64,000 nt of DNA from Sitta carolinensis (lineage: Eukaryota > Chordata > Aves > Passeriformes > Sittidae). Positions within the stretch are counted from its first letter, which is position 1. Each line of letters opens with the position of its first letter. A program made the translations under genes and the position numbers. This document shows, piece by piece, positions 22,600 through 31,274 of this stretch. Below the pieces are notes generated by a model. The model saw nothing but the letters and a program-made list of their open reading frames with translations, searched no databases and was not told the origin of the DNA. The stretch is from assembly GCA_032173965.1 (NCBI GenBank), contig CM063311.1, positions 980,262 through 1,044,261 on the forward strand, given 5' to 3'.

Positions 22600-23450
22600 G
22601 ACCAGCCCCCTCCCCAAATCCGGGACCCCCCCCCCCAAAACACGGGACACCCCGATCCGGGACCCCTAAACATGGGACACCCCGAATCGGGACCCCCCCA
22701 AAACAGGACCCCCAATTGGACCCCCCCTAAACATGGGACACCCCCCGAATCCGGGACCCCCCCCTAAAACAGGGGACACCCCCAGAAATTGGGACCCCCC
22801 CCCTACTAAAACAGGGGACACCCCCCGAAATCCGGGACCCCCCCCTAAAACATGGGACACCCCCAGAAATTCGGGACCCCCCCCCCACTAAAACAGGGGA
22901 CACCCCCCGAAATCCGGGACCCCCCCCTAAAACACGGGACACCCCCGAATCCGGGACCCCCCCCCTAAAACACGGGAACCCCCCAAATCCAGGGACCCCC
23001 CATCCGACCCCCCCGAAAAAACGGGACCCCCCCCTAAAACGCGGGACCCCCCCGAAATCCAGGACCCCCCCCTAAACTCTGGGACCCCCCCTAAATCCGG
23101 GACCCCCCCTCCGAAATCCAGGACCCCCCCCAAAACACGGGATCCCCCCAAACTCTGGGACCCCCCCCAAATCCGGGACCACCCCAAACTCCAGGACCCC
23201 CCCAAATTCGGTACCCCCCCCCAAAACTCTGGGACCCCCCCAAATCCAGGATCCCCCTTCCCAAATTCAGGACCCCCCAAACTCCAGGACCCCCCCCAAA
23301 ACTCCGGACCCCCCAAACCATCCCAACCCCCTCCTAACTTCAGGACCCCCCCCCAACAATCCCAGCCGCCCCCCGAACTCCAGGACCCGCCCCTAAATCC
23401 GGGACCCCCCCAAATCCAGGACCCCCCCAAATCCAGGACCCCCCCAAAGT
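22600..23450. repeat. GGGACCCCCCCNAAA minisatellite
   Basis: Units of 20-35 bp with ACACGGGACACCCC, AAATCCGGGACC and CTAAAAC variants. Confidence 0.9.
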
Positions 23451-23995
23451 GAGGGGGGGGGGAGAAAGTGGAAACCCGCGTGGGGGGAGGGAAAGGGGGG
23501 GGGGACCCACGTGGAGCCCCCTGGAATTGGGGAGGGGGCGGGAGGAGAAGTTTTAAGGGGGGGGGGGGCGAAGTTTGGGGAGGGGGATTTCGGGGTGGGG
23601 GTCGCACTTTTGGGGGGGGGGTTTAAAGCGCCGAGAATTTGAGGGGGGGGGGGTTGGGGGGGGGGTCTCACTATTTTTTTTTTTTTTTTTTTAAACCAAT
23701 TTTCGGAGTTTTTTTTAAATTTGGGGGGGTCTCTTCATTCTTAAATTCCTAAATTCAGGAATTTTGGGTTTTTTTTTCGGGGGGGGGGGTCACGTAAAAA
23801 AAAAAAAAATTAATTTTTTTATATATTAATTTTTTCATATATTAATTTTTTAATTTATTAATTTTCTCATTTATTAATTATTTCAAATTCGCATTTCAGA
23901 TTGAAATTGAGGAGGGGGGATTAGAAGGGGGGGGGTGGTGGGATTTTTTTTAAACCCCCCCCCCCCCCCCAAAAAAAAAAAATCGAACAAGCCCG
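23450..23995. other. G-run block and A/T homopolymers upstream of BBC3
   Basis: Long G runs of up to 10 or more bases, then poly-T, TTTATTAATTTT repeats and poly-A. No exon. Likely hard to sequence. Confidence 0.7.
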
Positions 23996-23999
23996 AACT

Positions 24000-24060
24000 T
24001 GTCCGGGGCGGGGGCGTGGCCGGTGACGTCACGCGGGGCGGTGACGTCACGGGTGGGCGT
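24000..24060 (+). promoter_or_regulatory. BBC3: BBC3 promoter with two CREs
   Basis: Two perfect CRE palindromes TGACGTCA at 24024-24031 and 24042-24049 lie 18 bp apart and are flanked by GGGGCGTGGC boxes. They sit immediately upstream of a short CpG-rich exon with a GTGAGT donor. Assignment to BBC3 is by position. Confidence 0.6.
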
Positions 24061-24111
24061 GGCCCAGCCCCGAGCCGGTGCCGCCGGTGCCGAACGCGCT
24101 CGGTTCATGCC
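24060..24111 (+). other. BBC3: Probable BBC3 non-coding exon 1
   Basis: CpG-rich unique sequence ends in TTCATGCC followed by a consensus donor GTGAGT at 24112. Spliced to the acceptor before 25157 it would form the 5' UTR, as in mammalian BBC3, whose first exon is non-coding. It includes an ATG at 24107 whose frame overlaps the BBC3 start out of frame. The 5' limit is unknown. Confidence 0.6.
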
Positions 24112-25156
24112 GTGAGTGGGGAGGGGGCGCCGGGGGGGGGGGGGGCTTGGGGGGTTTGGGGAGGGGGGTTGGGGTTGGGGGATGGGGGGGGGAAGGGAAG
24201 GAGGGGGGGGTTAACCCCCCCCGCGCCCCTCCCCCCCCCCTTTTTTGGATTGAGGGGGGGGGAAAAGGGGTTGGGGAATTTGGGGAGGGGGCTTGGGGGG
24301 GGTTAAGGGGGGGTGGGGGGAGAAGGGGGGGGTTGGACCCCCCACGCTGTAGTGGGGGAGGGGGGGGGGGTTTGGGGGATTTGGGGAGGGGGCGCGCACG
24401 GGGCTGGGGTGGGGGGGGTTGGGGGCAGAGAGAAAAGGGGGGGGGGTCCCCCAAAATTTGGGGTGGGGGGGCGAAGTGAGAGGAGCGGAGTTTTGGGGAG
24501 GGGGGGGTTGGGGAGTGAGGGGAGGGGGGGGTGAGACCCCCCCCCCAAAACGGGGTGAGGAGGGGGGGGAAACAGGTATGAGGGGGGGTGGGCACAGATA
24601 CGCGTCGAAATTTTGGGGAGGGGGCTTCGGACAGATTTTTTGAGGGGGGGGTTACAAATATTTGAGGAGGGGGGCGCGCGGGACCTCAAATCGGAGATGG
24701 AAATTATTTTTTTTGGGAGGGAGGAGGGGGCGATTTTAAATTTTTAATCCCGTTAATTTTTAATTTGGGGAGGGGGTCGCACCTGAACCTTCCCCCCCCC
24801 CCTCCCCACGCCCCCCCCCCCCCACCCACTCGGGATAATAAAGTCGGGGTGATGAGGATGATGAGGAGGAGGAGTTAGGAGGGAGAGGGGGGGTTTGGAT
24901 GAGTTGGGGGTGTGAGACCCTCCCCCCCCCCCATTTGAATCGTGGAATTTGGGGCGGGGGTCCCCGCGCGTGGCCGGGGGTCGCAGCCCGGTTTGTTTAC
25001 AAACAGCGCCCGCCCGCCCAGCGCCCCCTGGCGGGATTTGATTTTGGGGAGGGGGCGGCAACGAAGCGCAGACCACCCCCCCCCCCTTCCTCTCCTCCTC
25101 TCCCCCCTCCCCAAATTTCTACCGGACGGGTTTGAAGCCCCCTCCTCACATTTCAG
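24112..25156 (+). promoter_or_regulatory. BBC3: BBC3 intron 1 with FOXO-like and CTCF-like sites
   Basis: The intron is dominated by G runs. Near its 3' end lie a forkhead/FOXO core TTGTTTAC at 24993-25000 (within GTTTGTTTACAAAC) and, 21 bp further on, GCGCCCCCTGGCGG at 25021-25034, one base from the CTCF core. It ends in the polypyrimidine acceptor CCTCCTCACATTTCAG. FOXO3 activation and CTCF occupancy are known for mammalian PUMA. Function here is inferred. Confidence 0.5.
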
Positions 25157-25367
25157 AGCCCCCCGGCATCGATGGCCAGACCGCTGCGGGAAGGGACCCT
25201 CGGGGAGCCCCCAGCCCCCCTCCCCTCCCCCCCTGCCTGCGGGGGGGGCGGGGGGGGGACGACCCCCCCCCAAGTAGGGAGGGGGAGGGGGGAGCCCCTC
25301 CCCCCACCCCCGCGGTTCAGCTGCCGGGACCCCCCCGGGACCCCTCCCCCCGATTTGGGGGTTTATG
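25157..25367 (+). CDS. BBC3: BBC3 exon 2 (start codon)
   Basis: The acceptor is CACATTTCAG. It has a 15-nt leader, then ATG at 25172 (context ATCGATGG) and 65 codons plus one base, ending TATG/GTGAGT. It encodes MARPLREG followed by a Pro/Gly-rich segment. The phase 1 end fits the two-base start of exon 3. Confidence 0.85.
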
Positions 25368-27717
25368 GTGAGTGAGGGGGGGAGGGGGGGTTCGGTTTAT
25401 GGGGGGGGGGGCTAGGTTGGGGGGGGGGGTCCTCAATTTATGGGGGGGGGGCCCTGAATTTATGGGGGGATCCCCAATTCCTGGGGGGTCCCCAATTTAT
25501 GGGGAGGGGTCTCAAATTATGGGGAGGGTCCTCAATTTATGGGGGGGTGTCCCCAATTTATGGGAGGGGTCTCCAATCCCGTCAGGGGTCTCAAGTTTAT
25601 GGGGAGGGGTCCCAATTCCTGGGGGGGGTCCCCAATTTATGGGAGGGGTCTCAAATTATGGGTAGGGGTCCCAATTCCTGGGGGGTCCCCAATTCCTGGG
25701 GGGGTCCCCAATTTATGGGAGGGGTCCCCAATTTATGTGAGGGGTCCCAAATTATGGGTAGGGGTCCCAATTCCTGGGGGGGTCCCCAATTTATGGGAGG
25801 GGTCTCCAATCCCGTCAGGGGTCTCAAGTTTTTGGGGAGGGGTCCCAATTCCTGGGGGGGTCCCCAATTTATGGGAGGGGTCTCAAGTTTATGGGGAGGG
25901 TCCTCAAATTATGGGGAGGGGTCTCAGTTGATGGGGGGGTCCCCAATTTATGGGAGGGGTCTCCAATCCCATCAGGGGTCTCAAGTTTATGGGGAGGGGT
26001 CCCAATCTTGGGGGGGTCCCCAATTTATAGGGGGGTTCCCTAATTCTTGGGGGGGGTCCCCAATTTATGGGGAGGGGTCCCAATTCCTGGGGAGGGGTCC
26101 CAATTCCTCGGGGGGTCCCCAATTTATGGGGAGGGGTCCCCAACCCCTTCAATATCCCAAATCCTTTCTTTTTTTTTTTTTGGGGGGGGGGGTCCCAATC
26201 CCATTTGGGGGGTTCCCCACCCCCCATTCCTGGAGAAGCCCCCTCCCCACATTTCCACTCCCCTCGACCCCACCCCCTTTTGGGGGGGGGCGTGGCCTGA
26301 CCGGACCCCCCCCCCCTTTTTTTTTTTGCCCCCCCCTCCCCCCCAGGTGATTTCCCCCCCACGGAACCCCAAGGCAGGACCCCCCAAATTGAGGGGGGGG
26401 CTTTGGCCAACGGGCACCTGGCGGGACCCCCGCCCCCCCCGGGCCCCCCCGGGCCCGAGCAGATTTTGGGGGCGCGGCTGAGGGTCCTGGGGGACGCCTT
26501 CCAGCAGAGCTACGAGCGCCAGGTGAGGGGGGACCCCCCAATTTGGGGAGGGGGCGAGCCCCGAAATGGGGTGGGGGGGCGCGAAAATTGGGGTGGGAAT
26601 GGGGGAAATTGGGGTGGGGGGCTAGGAAATTGGGGTGGGGGCGCGAAAATTGGGGTGGGAACCCCGAAAATTGGGGTGGGGGGCGAGGAAATTGGGGTGG
26701 GGGTCGCGAAATTTGGGTGGGAACCCGAAAATTGGGGTGGGGGGCGAGGAAATTGGGGTGGGGGTCGCGAAAATTGGGGTGGGGGGCGAGGAAATTGGGG
26801 TGGGGGCGCGAAAATTGGGGTGGGGGCGCGAAAATTGGGGCGAAATGGAGAAATTTGGGGAGGGGGCGCCCCAAAATTTTCTCCCTCCGCTTCATTTTTT
26901 TGGGGTTTTCGGGCCCTTGTTGGGGCGACCACCCCCGAATTTGAGGAGGGGGCGACCCCAAAATTGGGGTCTAAACCGGGAGGGGCAGCCGGGAATTTGG
27001 GGTGGGGGTCGCAAAATTGACAGAACCCCCAAAATTTGGCGGGAAACGCCCGAAATTTGGCGGGAACGCCCCCCAAATAACTTTTTTTTTTGGGATATTT
27101 TTCCCAAATTTCCTTTTTTTTTCCCCCATCCCAGCAACTCCCGCTGCCAGGGATGGAATTTTGGGGAGTGGGCGAGGCTGGAATTGGAGGAAAAACCCCC
27201 AAAATTTTTGGGAGCCCCCAAAAATTTAGAAGAGACCCCCAAAATTCCTCATTTTTCCCCCCCAACTCCTCCTCCCCGAGCTGGATTTTGGGGTGGTGGG
27301 ACAGGCTGGAATTAACGAGAAACCCTCAAAATTCAACGGGAACCCCCCCAAAACTTATCGACCCCCCAAAAAAAAATAATTTATGAACCCCAAAACTGAA
27401 AACCCCCCCAAAAATTTAAAGACCCCTCCCCAAATTTCACCGAGAACCCCCAAAAATGCGGCTTTTTTTTAAGGCGGAATTCCCCCAAATTCTCCATTTT
27501 TTCACCTCGCGCTGGCGGGGTTGGGTTTGGGCGGGGTGGGAGGGGTGGAGAGGCGGGGCTTGCGTTAATGAGAGGCGTTAATTAGCGGCGGTAATTAATG
27601 GGGAATTAATTAATCCCGCAGCGCCGAGGGCTCTTCTGGGCGCCGCTCTTCCGCTGGGTGGCGCCCTGGCTGGGGGCGGCGCCCGCAGCGCCCTTGGCGG
27701 CCAGAGGGGGGAACTGA
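25172..27717 (+). CDS. BBC3: BBC3 / PUMA, BH3-only pro-apoptotic protein
   Basis: Three coding exons (25157-25367 with ATG at 25172, 26347-26522, 27622-27717) join in phases 1 and 0 to give an open frame of 155 residues (human PUMA is 193). Seen: the N-terminus MARPLREGTLGEP is close to the mammalian MARARQEG start. A Pro/Gly-rich middle follows. The BH3 helix ILGARLRVLGDAFQQSYER has the LxxxGD core at residues 110-115, and YER is followed directly by a splice site. The last exon gives a hydrophobic tail, GLFWAPLFRWVAPWLG (residues 127-142), suited to mitochondrial membrane targeting. Known: PUMA binds and neutralises BCL2 family survival proteins and is induced by p53 and FOXO3. Context: it lies between CCDC9 and SAE1 in the orientation expected from human 19q13.32. 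No frame break is present. The alternative of another BH3-only gene (BMF, HRK) is less likely given the N-terminus and synteny. Confidence 0.85.
25372..26160. repeat. GGGGTCCCCAATTTATGGG array in BBC3 intron 2
   Basis: 20-22 bp units, GGGGGGTCCCCAATTTATGG or GTCCCAATTCCTGG, interspersed with TCTCCAATCCCGTCAGGGG. This is about 0.8 kb of the 979-bp intron. Confidence 0.9.
26347..26522 (+). CDS. BBC3: BBC3 exon 3 (BH3 domain)
   Basis: 176 nt. The acceptor is a T/C-rich tract ending CCCCCCCAG and the donor is CGCCAG/GTGAGG. Two bases complete the split Gly codon, followed by 58 codons. The last 20 residues form the BH3 helix, with Gly-Asp where human PUMA has Ala-Asp. It ends in phase 0 exactly after YERQ, close to the end of the corresponding mammalian BH3 exon. 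Confidence 0.87.
26560..26860. repeat. GAAATTGGGGTGGGGGNCGC array in BBC3 intron 3
   Basis: About 14 units of roughly 20 bp. The rest of the intron to 27600 has short duplicated segments (TGGAATTTTGGGGAGTGGG, near 27150 and 27290) and no further exon. Confidence 0.88.
27622..27717 (+). CDS. BBC3: BBC3 exon 4 (hydrophobic C-terminal tail, stop)
   Basis: After AATTAATCCCGCAG the frame reads RRGLFWAPLFRWVAPWLG, then an Ala/Pro-rich end, 31 codons and a TGA stop at 27715-27717. The phase 0 entry matches exon 3. The Trp/Leu-rich tail takes the place of the mammalian WRVLYNLIMGLL segment. The polypyrimidine tract is weak, so the exact acceptor is the least certain border of the gene. Confidence 0.75.
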   Translation, partial: RRGLFWAPLFRWVAPWLGAAPAAPLAARGGN

Positions 27718-28069
27718 GGAACCGACCCCGTCCACACCTGGGAAAAACACCTGGAAAAACACTGGAGAACACCTGGGAAACACCTGGGAACATCTGGGGA
27801 CAGCTGGGAACAGCTGGGAGCGCTCACAGGGACAGCAGGGATGGGGGAGAACCCCACAAAGCACAAGCTTCCCCCCCATTTCGGGTTGGTTGCGCCCGAT
27901 TTTTTTAAAATTATTTATTTGGGTTTATTTATTTATTTGGGGGGGGTTAAAAAAATTTGGGGGGGGGGGTGTAAAGTTGGGGGGGGTGTAGGAGTTGAGG
28001 GGGGGGTCTGGAATTGGGGTGGGGTCTCCCAAAAAAAATTTGGGAGGGATTCCCCCCCCCAAAGGAAGG

Positions 28070-29270
28070 GGGTGTGAATGTTGTAAATTTGGGGAGGGGG
28101 TCAAAATTTGGGGTGCTTTTGGGGGGCAAAATAAAGGGGGACCCCCCAAAATGGTGCTGGGAGAGTCAGGACACACCCCCAAATTACCCTGGACTGGGGA
28201 TCCCCAAAATCCCTCCCAAGGGGATGTAGGGACCCCCAAAACCCCCACCCCACCCCAAAAAAACCGGGGCTGTAAATGCTGTAAATTTGGGGAGGGGTTC
28301 AAAATTTGGGGTGCTTTTGGGGGGCAAAATAAAGGGGGACACCCCCAAAATGGTGCTGGGGAGGTTCAGGACCACCCCCAAATTACCCCGGGGGTTAACA
28401 CCCAAAATCTCCCCCTAAGGGGATTTAGGGACCCCAAAACCCCACCCCACCCAAAAAAATCCTGTAAATGCTGTAAATTTGGGGAGGGGGTGAAAGTTTG
28501 GGGGTTTTTTGGGGGACAAAATAAAGGGGGACCCCCCAAAATGGTGCTGGGGGGAGTCAGGACCACCCCCCAAATTACCCCCTGGGGGTAACACCCCAAA
28601 ATCTCCCCCCTAAGGGGATTTAGGGACCCCAAAACACCCACCCCACCCCAAAAAAAATCCTGTAAATGCTGTAAATTTGGGGAGGGGGTCAAAATTTGGG
28701 GTGCTTTTGGGGGGAATAAATGGGGGACCCCCAAAATGGTGCTGGAGGGGTCACGACCACCCCCCAAATTACCCCCGGGGGGTAACACCCCAAAATCCCT
28801 CCCCAGGGGGATTTAGGGACCCCCAAAACCCCCACCCACCCCAAAAAAATCCTGTAAATGCTGTAAATTTGGGGAGGGGGTGAAAGTTTGTGGGGTTTTT
28901 TGGGGGGCAAAATAAAGGGGGACCCCCCCAAAATGGTGCTGGGGGGAGTCAGGACCACCCCCAAATTACCCCCTGGGGGTAACACCCCAAAATTCTCCCC
29001 CTAAGGGGATTTAGGGACCCCCAAAACACCCACCCCACCCCAAAAAAAAATCCTGTAAATGCTGTAAATTTGGGGAGGGGGTCAAAATTTGGGGTGCTTT
29101 TGGGGGGGAATAAATGGGGGACCCCCCCAAAATGGTGCTGGAGGGGGTCACGACCACCCCCCAAATTACCCCCGGGGGGTAACACCCCAAAATCCCCTCC
29201 CCAGGGGGATTTAGGGACCCCAAAACCCCCACCCCAAAAACAATCCTTGTAAATGCTGTACATGGGCTGT
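28070..29270 (+). repeat. Six-unit 195-bp tandem repeat in BBC3 3' UTR
   Basis: Units of 191-198 bp begin with TGTAAATGCTGTAAATTTGG and carry AATAAAGGGGG and CCAAAATGGTGCTGG. AATAAA hexamers occur at 28130, 28328, 28519, 28715, 28911 and 29109. Confidence 0.9.
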
Positions 29271-29389
29271 AAATTTTGGGGGTTTTTATTTTGGGGAGGG
29301 GGATTTTTTGGGGACCCCCACCCCAAAACGGTGCTGGGGGGTGGGGGGAAGAGAAAGACCCCCAAAAAACCCCAAATCCCCCCTGCCCA

Positions 29390-29765
29390 GGGCTGTACAT
29401 GCTGTATATGGGCTGTACATTGTACATAGGGTGTTTATAGGGTCAATGTATATTTTGGGGAGGGGGCTGTACATTTTTTTGGGGGGGCTGTACAGGAATT
29501 TGGGGAGGGGGCTGTAAAATTTTTGGGGTCTGTACATTTAATTTTTTGGGGTCTGTACATTTAATTTTTTTGGGGGCTGTACAGGAATTTGGGGAGGGGG
29601 CTGTACATTTAATTTTTTGGGGGTCTGTACATTTAATTTTTTTGGGGTCTGTACAGGAATTTGGGGAGGGGGCTGTAAAATTTTTTTGGGGGGCTGTACA
29701 GGAATTTGGGGAGGGGGCTGTAAAATTTTTTTGGGGGGTCTGTACATTTTTTTTTTTTTTTTTGG
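29390..29765 (+). repeat. GGGGGCTGTACATTTAATTT array
   Basis: 25-50 bp units alternate CTGTACATTTAATTTTTT and CTGTACAGGAATTTGGGG. It lies just before the BBC3 polyadenylation signal. Confidence 0.88.
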
Positions 29766-29803
29766 GGGAGGGGGTCCCACGCGTTTTTTGTACTTTTGTT
29801 TGC

Positions 29804-29809
29804 AATAAA
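29804..29809 (+). terminator. BBC3: BBC3 polyadenylation signal
   Basis: AATAAA in TTTGCAATAAAATCG, the best-formed plus-strand signal after the BBC3 stop. Cleavage is expected near 29825. Confidence 0.65.
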
Positions 29810-29824
29810 ATCGATTTATCAGAG

Positions 29825-30380
29825 GATTTGGGGGATTTATGGGATTTCTGGGATTTGGGGAGGGGTCTCTGGGATTGATGGGATTTGGGATTTCTGGGAT
29901 TTGGGGAGGGGTCTCTGGGATTTATAGGATTGATGGGATTTGGGGAGGGGTCTCTGGGATTGATGGGATTTGGGATTTATGGGATTTGGGGAGGGGTCTC
30001 TGGGATTTATAGGATTTATGGGATTTGGGGAGGGGTCTCTGGGATTGATGGGATTTGGGACTTATGGGATTTGGGGAGGGGTCTTTGGGATTTATGGGAC
30101 TTGGGGAAGGGTCTCTGGGATTGATGGGATTTAGGATTTATGGGATTTGGGGAGGGGTCTCTGGGATTTATAGAATTTGGGGAGGGGTCTCTGGGATTTC
30201 TGGGATTTGGGATTTCTGGGATTTGGGGAGGGGTCTCTGGGATTTATGGGATTTGGGGAGGGGTCCCTGGGATTTATGGGATTTGGGGAGGGGTCTCTGG
30301 GATTTCTGGGATTTGGGGAGGGGTCTCTGGGATTTCTGGGATTTGGGATTTCTGGGATTTGGGGAGGGGTCTCCATCATT
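29825..30380. repeat. GGGATTTGGGGAGGGGTCTC minisatellite
   Basis: Units of 28-45 bp combine TTTATGGGATTTGGGGAGGG and TCTCTGGGATTGATGGG. They fill the gap between the convergent 3' ends of BBC3 and SAE1. Confidence 0.9.
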
Positions 30381-30437
30381 TCCCCCCCTCCCATTCCCCA
30401 AAATCAACCACGGGATTTTTTTTTTTTTAGGAAAATC

Positions 30438-30443
30438 TTTATT
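30438..30443 (-). terminator. SAE1: SAE1 polyadenylation signal
   Basis: Minus-strand AATAAA (TTTATT on the plus strand), with cleavage expected near 30420. It lies about 630 bp from the BBC3 signal, so the two genes converge. Confidence 0.65.
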
Positions 30444-30449
30444 AACCCC

Positions 30450-31060
30450 AAACCCCCTCCCCAAATTGGGGGTCACGACCCCCAAATCCCCTCCCCAAAA
30501 GGGTCGGGCACCCCCAAACCCCCTCCCCAAAAGGTTCCATGCACCCCAAGCCCCCTCCCAATTGGGGGTCTCTCAGAGGAGGTCCCAGGCACCCCAAGCC
30601 CCCTCCCCAATTGGGGGGTCTCTCAGAGGGGTGGTCCCAGGCACCCAAGCCCCCTCCCCAATTGGGGGTCTCTCAGAGGGGGGTCAGGACCCCCCAAGCC
30701 CCCTCCCCAAATTGGGGGTCCCTCAGAGGGGGGGGTCAGGACCCCAAGCCCCCTCTCTGAGGGTTCAGACCCCCAAGCCCCCCCAATTGGGGGTCCCTCA
30801 GAGGGGGGGTCCCAGGCACCCCAAGCCCCCTCCCCAATTGGGGGGTCTCCTCAAGTAGGGGGGTCCTCAGGTCAGGACCCCCACCCTCCCAAATCGGGTC
30901 CCTCAGAGGGGGGGGTCAGACCCCAAGCCCTCTTGAGGGGTCAGGACCCCAAGCCCCTCCATGGGGTCCTCAGAGGGGGGGTCCCAGGCACCCCAAGCCC
31001 CCTCCCCAATTGGGGGTCTCTCAGAGGGGGGGTCCAACAGGGGGTTCTAGGGGGGGGTCC
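30450..31060 (-). repeat. CCCCAATTGGGG repeat in SAE1 3' UTR
   Basis: About ten units of 50-60 bp carry CCCCAAGCCCCCTCCCCAATTGGGGG and TCTCAGAGGGG. Units between about 30750 and 31000 are ragged, with many missing bases. Confidence 0.85.
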
Positions 31061-31189
31061 AGCACCAAGCCCCTCCCCAAGGGCTCTGAGGGGGACGGAC
31101 CCCAAGAATGGGGGTCCTCAGAGGGGGGGGTCCCTAGGGAGACCCAAGCCCTCCCATGGGCCCGAGGGGGGGCCAGCCCCTGGGGTTTA

Positions 31190-31274
31190 GAGGGGTCCCC
31201 CCCAAGATTGGCCCCCGGAACTCCCCGCCGTCGAAGAGAAGAAATTGTTGTGGGGGGTCCCGCTGGGAGAGCGC
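31190..31274 (-). CDS. SAE1: SAE1 exon 9 (C-terminus, damaged)
   Basis: It reads ALSQRDP, then by shifting frame HNNFF and FDG, as in the mammalian ALSQRDPPHNNFFFFDG terminus. Two compensating one-base differences would restore this. The base pair before GCG at 31274 is TG instead of the AG needed for an acceptor. An internal CAG would start the exon 12 nt later. The stop codon cannot be placed with confidence. Confidence 0.6.

Larger units (their letters stand above)
27718..29830 (+). other. BBC3: BBC3 3' UTR
   Basis: The region downstream of the stop contains no splice signals of note. It reaches the canonical AATAAA at 29804-29809, followed by a GT-rich stretch, giving a 3' UTR of about 2.1 kb. 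Most of it is tandem repeat. The first part (27735-27830) has ACACCTGGGAA units. Confidence 0.6.

Noticed and set aside
22336..22650. Minus-strand transcript end with AATAAA and a short Pro-rich frame ending in IERKHLY
   Set aside because: The hexamer lies in an A-run and the frame has no recognisable family. Too weak to call a gene.
25132..25277. Second open frame (FRAPRHRWPDRCGKG...) as an independent gene
   Set aside because: It overlaps the BBC3 start exon and has no own start or conservation that I can see. It is reported only as a possible upstream frame.
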